DNA of 16,251 nucleotides, taken from J051 sp040752255. GTDB lineage: Bacteria > Armatimonadota > Fimbriimonadia > Fimbriimonadales > ATM1. Under the pieces are notes generated by a model that did no database searches, was not told the DNA's origin, and saw nothing but the letters and a program-made list of their open reading frames with translations. This document shows, in pieces, positions 14,506-16,251 of this stretch; position 1 is the stretch's first letter; every line of letters begins with the position of its first letter. Made by a program: the position numbers and the translations under genes. The DNA lies in assembly GCA_040752255.1 (NCBI GenBank), contig JBFMFD010000049.1, forward strand, positions 1 through 16,251, written 5' to 3'.

Positions 14506-15409
14506 AGCGCTGGCGGTACCTCCCTACCAGTTTCGCGGCGAGCAAGTTCATCGCGAGCGTAATCACGAACAAGGTCAAGCCGACTGCGAAGATGGTTTGA
14601 TACTCGATCGTGCCGTGCGGCGTGTCGCCGAGGCTCGCCTGCACGATGTACGCCGACATAGTCTGGATGCTGGTGAAGAAGCTGAGCGTTACTTTGGGGT
14701 CTGCGCCGGCAGCCAACGTAACCGCCATCGTTTCGCCTACGGCGCGCGAAAGCGCGAGCAGGAACGCCGACATGACGCCTGACAGCGCACCGGGGATGAC
14801 GATTCTTCGAATCACCTCGCCCCTGGTGGCACCCATCGCCATTCCCCCCTCACGCAACTCTCGCGGCACGGCGCTGAGGGCATCCTCGCTCAAAGACGCG
14901 ACGATGGGAAAGGTCATGACCCCGACGACGACGGCGGCGCTCAGAGCGTTGAAGATCGGGAGGTCGGGAAACACGCGCTGCAGCAGCGGTGTGATGAACG
15001 TAATCGCAAAGAAACCGTAAACGACCGTCGGGACGCCGGCAAGCAACTCGAGAATCGGCTTGAGGAAGTTTCGCGTGCGGCGGCTGGCGTACTCGCTCAG
15101 ATAAACGCCCGCAAGCAGCCCAAGCGGTATCGAGACGGCGCCCGCCCCGACAGCGACGAGCAGCGTCCCATTCAGCAGCGGGAGGACGCCGAACTGCGGA
15201 GGAGAGAAGCGGGGCGCCCACCGGGTGCCGCCAAAGAACTCGATCGGCGACACCTCCCCGAAGAACTGCACCGACTCGGAGACCAGCACGTAGATGATGC
15301 CCAGCGTCGTGCCGATGCTCACCAATGCACAGAGGAAGGTGATGGCGCGAACCACTCGCTCGCGCCACACCCTTCCCCGTGCTACCGCGTGCCTCTCTCT
15401 TCCGATCAC
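14498..15409 (-). CDS. pstC: Phosphate ABC transporter permease PstC
   Basis: A 303-residue permease with a short basic cytoplasmic N-terminus, a first membrane helix at about 21-45, an external loop with the Phe-Phe-Gly-Gly-Thr-x-Trp motif of PstC, and five more hydrophobic segments. The EAA-type loop Met-Ala-Met-Gly-Ala-Thr is followed by Val-Ile-Pro-Gly-Ala-Leu-Ser-Gly and Ser-Arg-Ala-Val-Gly-Glu-Thr-Met-Ala-Val, the PstC-type signature. The GTG start at 15409 directly abuts the pstS stop (TAG then GTG) and follows GGAGAG, so coupled translation is likely. It overlaps pstA by eight bases. Confidence 0.94.
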   Translation of the reverse strand: MIGRERHAVARGRVWRERVVRAITFLCALVSIGTTLGIIYVLVSESVQFFGEVSPIEFFGGTRWAPRFSPPQFGVLPLLNGTLLVAVGAGAVSIPLGLLAGVYLSEYASRRTRNFLKPILELLAGVPTVVYGFFAITFITPLLQRVFPDLPIFNALSAAVVVGVMTFPIVASLSEDALSAVPRELREGGMAMGATRGEVIRRIVIPGALSGVMSAFLLALSRAVGETMAVTLAAGADPKVTLSFFTSIQTMSAYIVQASLGDTPHGTIEYQTIFAVGLTLFVITLAMNLLAAKLVGRYRQRYA

Positions 15410-16251
15410 CTACTCTCCGGTTTCCGCCTTCAGAAGGTCATCCAGCCGGACCCCCACTTGGGAGCCTCTTCCTGCGAAGATCGAACCGGTTACGCCCTCT
15501 TCGAACCGCTTGAGGGCGAGTTCGTACAGTTCGTCCGTCAGCGGGATATACCCGACCTCGCGGACAAGGTTCTTTGCTTCCGTCAGATAGAAGCGGATGA
15601 ATTCCTTGACCTCCGGTCGGGCCATCACGTCGCTACGGACGTAGATGAAGATCGGGCGGCTGAGCGGGGAGTAGGTGCCGTCCATGATCGTCTGCGCAGA
15701 AGGCGCGATGGGGCCGCTGCCGCCGTCAATCGGCACAAGCTTCAACTTGTCCGAGTTCTCTTCGTAGTAGGCGAAGCCGAAGAACCCGAGCGCGTACTTG
15801 TCGCCTGCGATGCCGGTGACCAGCACGTTGTCGTCCTCGCTCGCCATGAAGTCGGAGCGGGCGGCGCCCTCCTCGCCGTTGATCGCCTCGGTGAAATAGT
15901 CGAACGTGCCCGAGTCGTGTCCTGGCCCGTACAACTTAATCTCTTGGTTGGGCCAGTTGGGGCGAATGTCGCTCCAGCGCTTCACGGTGCTGCCGGGTTC
16001 CCAGATCTTCTTCAGTTCGTCAACCGTCAGGTGGTCCACCCAGTCGTTCTGCGGGTTGACCAGCACCGAGAGGCCGTCGAACGCCACGGGCAGTTCGACG
16101 TAGGTGATGCCGTTCTTGTCGGCGAGTTCCTGCTCGCTCGGCTTGATTGGGCGCGAGGCGTCGGAGATATCAGTCTCCTTGTTCAAGAACTTCTTGAATC
16201 CGCCGCCCGTTCCGCTGATTCCCACCGTGACCCGCACGTTGGGATTCAGCT
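15410..16251 (-). CDS. pstS: Phosphate-binding protein PstS, 5' end beyond the window
   Basis: The frame is open to the right edge; residues before the internal GTG at 16237 continue the fold (Leu-Asn-Pro-Asn before Val-Arg-Val-Thr-Val), so that codon is not the start and the signal peptide is missing. About 277 residues are visible. The family features are Gly-Thr-Gly-Gly-Gly-Phe, Asp-Ile-Ser-Asp-Ala-Ser-Arg-Pro-Ile, the Leu-x-x-Ile-Trp segment and the phosphate-binding Gly-His-Asp-Ser-Gly-Thr-Phe-Asp-Tyr-Phe near bases 15900-15930. PstS captures phosphate outside the cytoplasmic membrane and hands it to PstCA. Pst operons are usually induced by phosphate starvation; the promoter lies outside the window, so no Pho box can be judged. 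Confidence 0.93.
   Translation of the reverse strand, partial: LNPNVRVTVGISGTGGGFKKFLNKETDISDASRPIKPSEQELADKNGITYVELPVAFDGLSVLVNPQNDWVDHLTVDELKKIWEPGSTVKRWSDIRPNWPNQEIKLYGPGHDSGTFDYFTEAINGEEGAARSDFMASEDDNVLVTGIAGDKYALGFFGFAYYEENSDKLKLVPIDGGSGPIAPSAQTIMDGTYSPLSRPIFIYVRSDVMARPEVKEFIRFYLTEAKNLVREVGYIPLTDELYELALKRFEEGVTGSIFAGRGSQVGVRLDDLLKAETGE

Noticed and set aside
1..16251. CRISPR array, tRNA, rRNA, transposase, integrase or attachment sites
   Set aside because: No regularly spaced direct repeats, cloverleaf-like sequence, or recombinase motifs were seen on either strand by eye.

Overview
This 16.3 kb window is high-GC bacterial chromosome with tightly packed, mostly housekeeping genes. Genes suggest a free-living bacterium that oxidises fatty acids and takes up phosphate through an ABC transporter. 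The lineage cannot be fixed from the window. The DUF4382 lipoprotein, the tandem-aspartyl/PDZ protein, the divergent L28 and the apparently leaderless starts would fit an Armatimonadota/Fimbriimonadales-like organism, but this is a low-confidence guess.

Left part (1-3250, plus strand): the 3' end of a proline-rich multi-pass membrane protein; a secreted protein with two aspartyl-protease-like DTG motifs and a C-terminal PDZ domain; and a lipoprotein with a DUF4382 domain, a DUF5666-like domain and two near-identical 86-residue repeats. A strong hairpin at 3186-3218 closes this part.

Middle (3277-6915, plus strand): one large orphan gene of about 1,212 codons. It has an N-terminal domain that looks like a PD-(D/E)XK-type nuclease, a middle region where a STAND-like NTPase would be expected but no Walker A motif is visible, and a long alpha-helical C-terminal part. 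It sits between a terminator and a convergent operon, has its own TATAAT box and looks less GC-rich than its neighbours. It is the best candidate here for an undescribed, possibly defence-related, system.

Right part: on the minus strand, a beta-oxidation operon (fadN-like fused dehydrogenase/hydratase, etfB, etfA; 10808 to 6933), then a mutL-ruvC pair joined by a GTGA overlap (13216 to 10947). The plus-strand ribosomal gene rpmB (13300-13569) is divergent from mutL and convergent with a minus-strand pstS-pstC-pstA operon whose pstS runs off the right edge. No pstB follows pstA.

Several starts (1755, 3277, 13216) lie 6-7 bases after a good -10 hexamer, so leaderless mRNAs seem common here. 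I saw no tRNA, rRNA, CRISPR array, transposase or integrase. All gene-free stretches are shorter than 300 bases.
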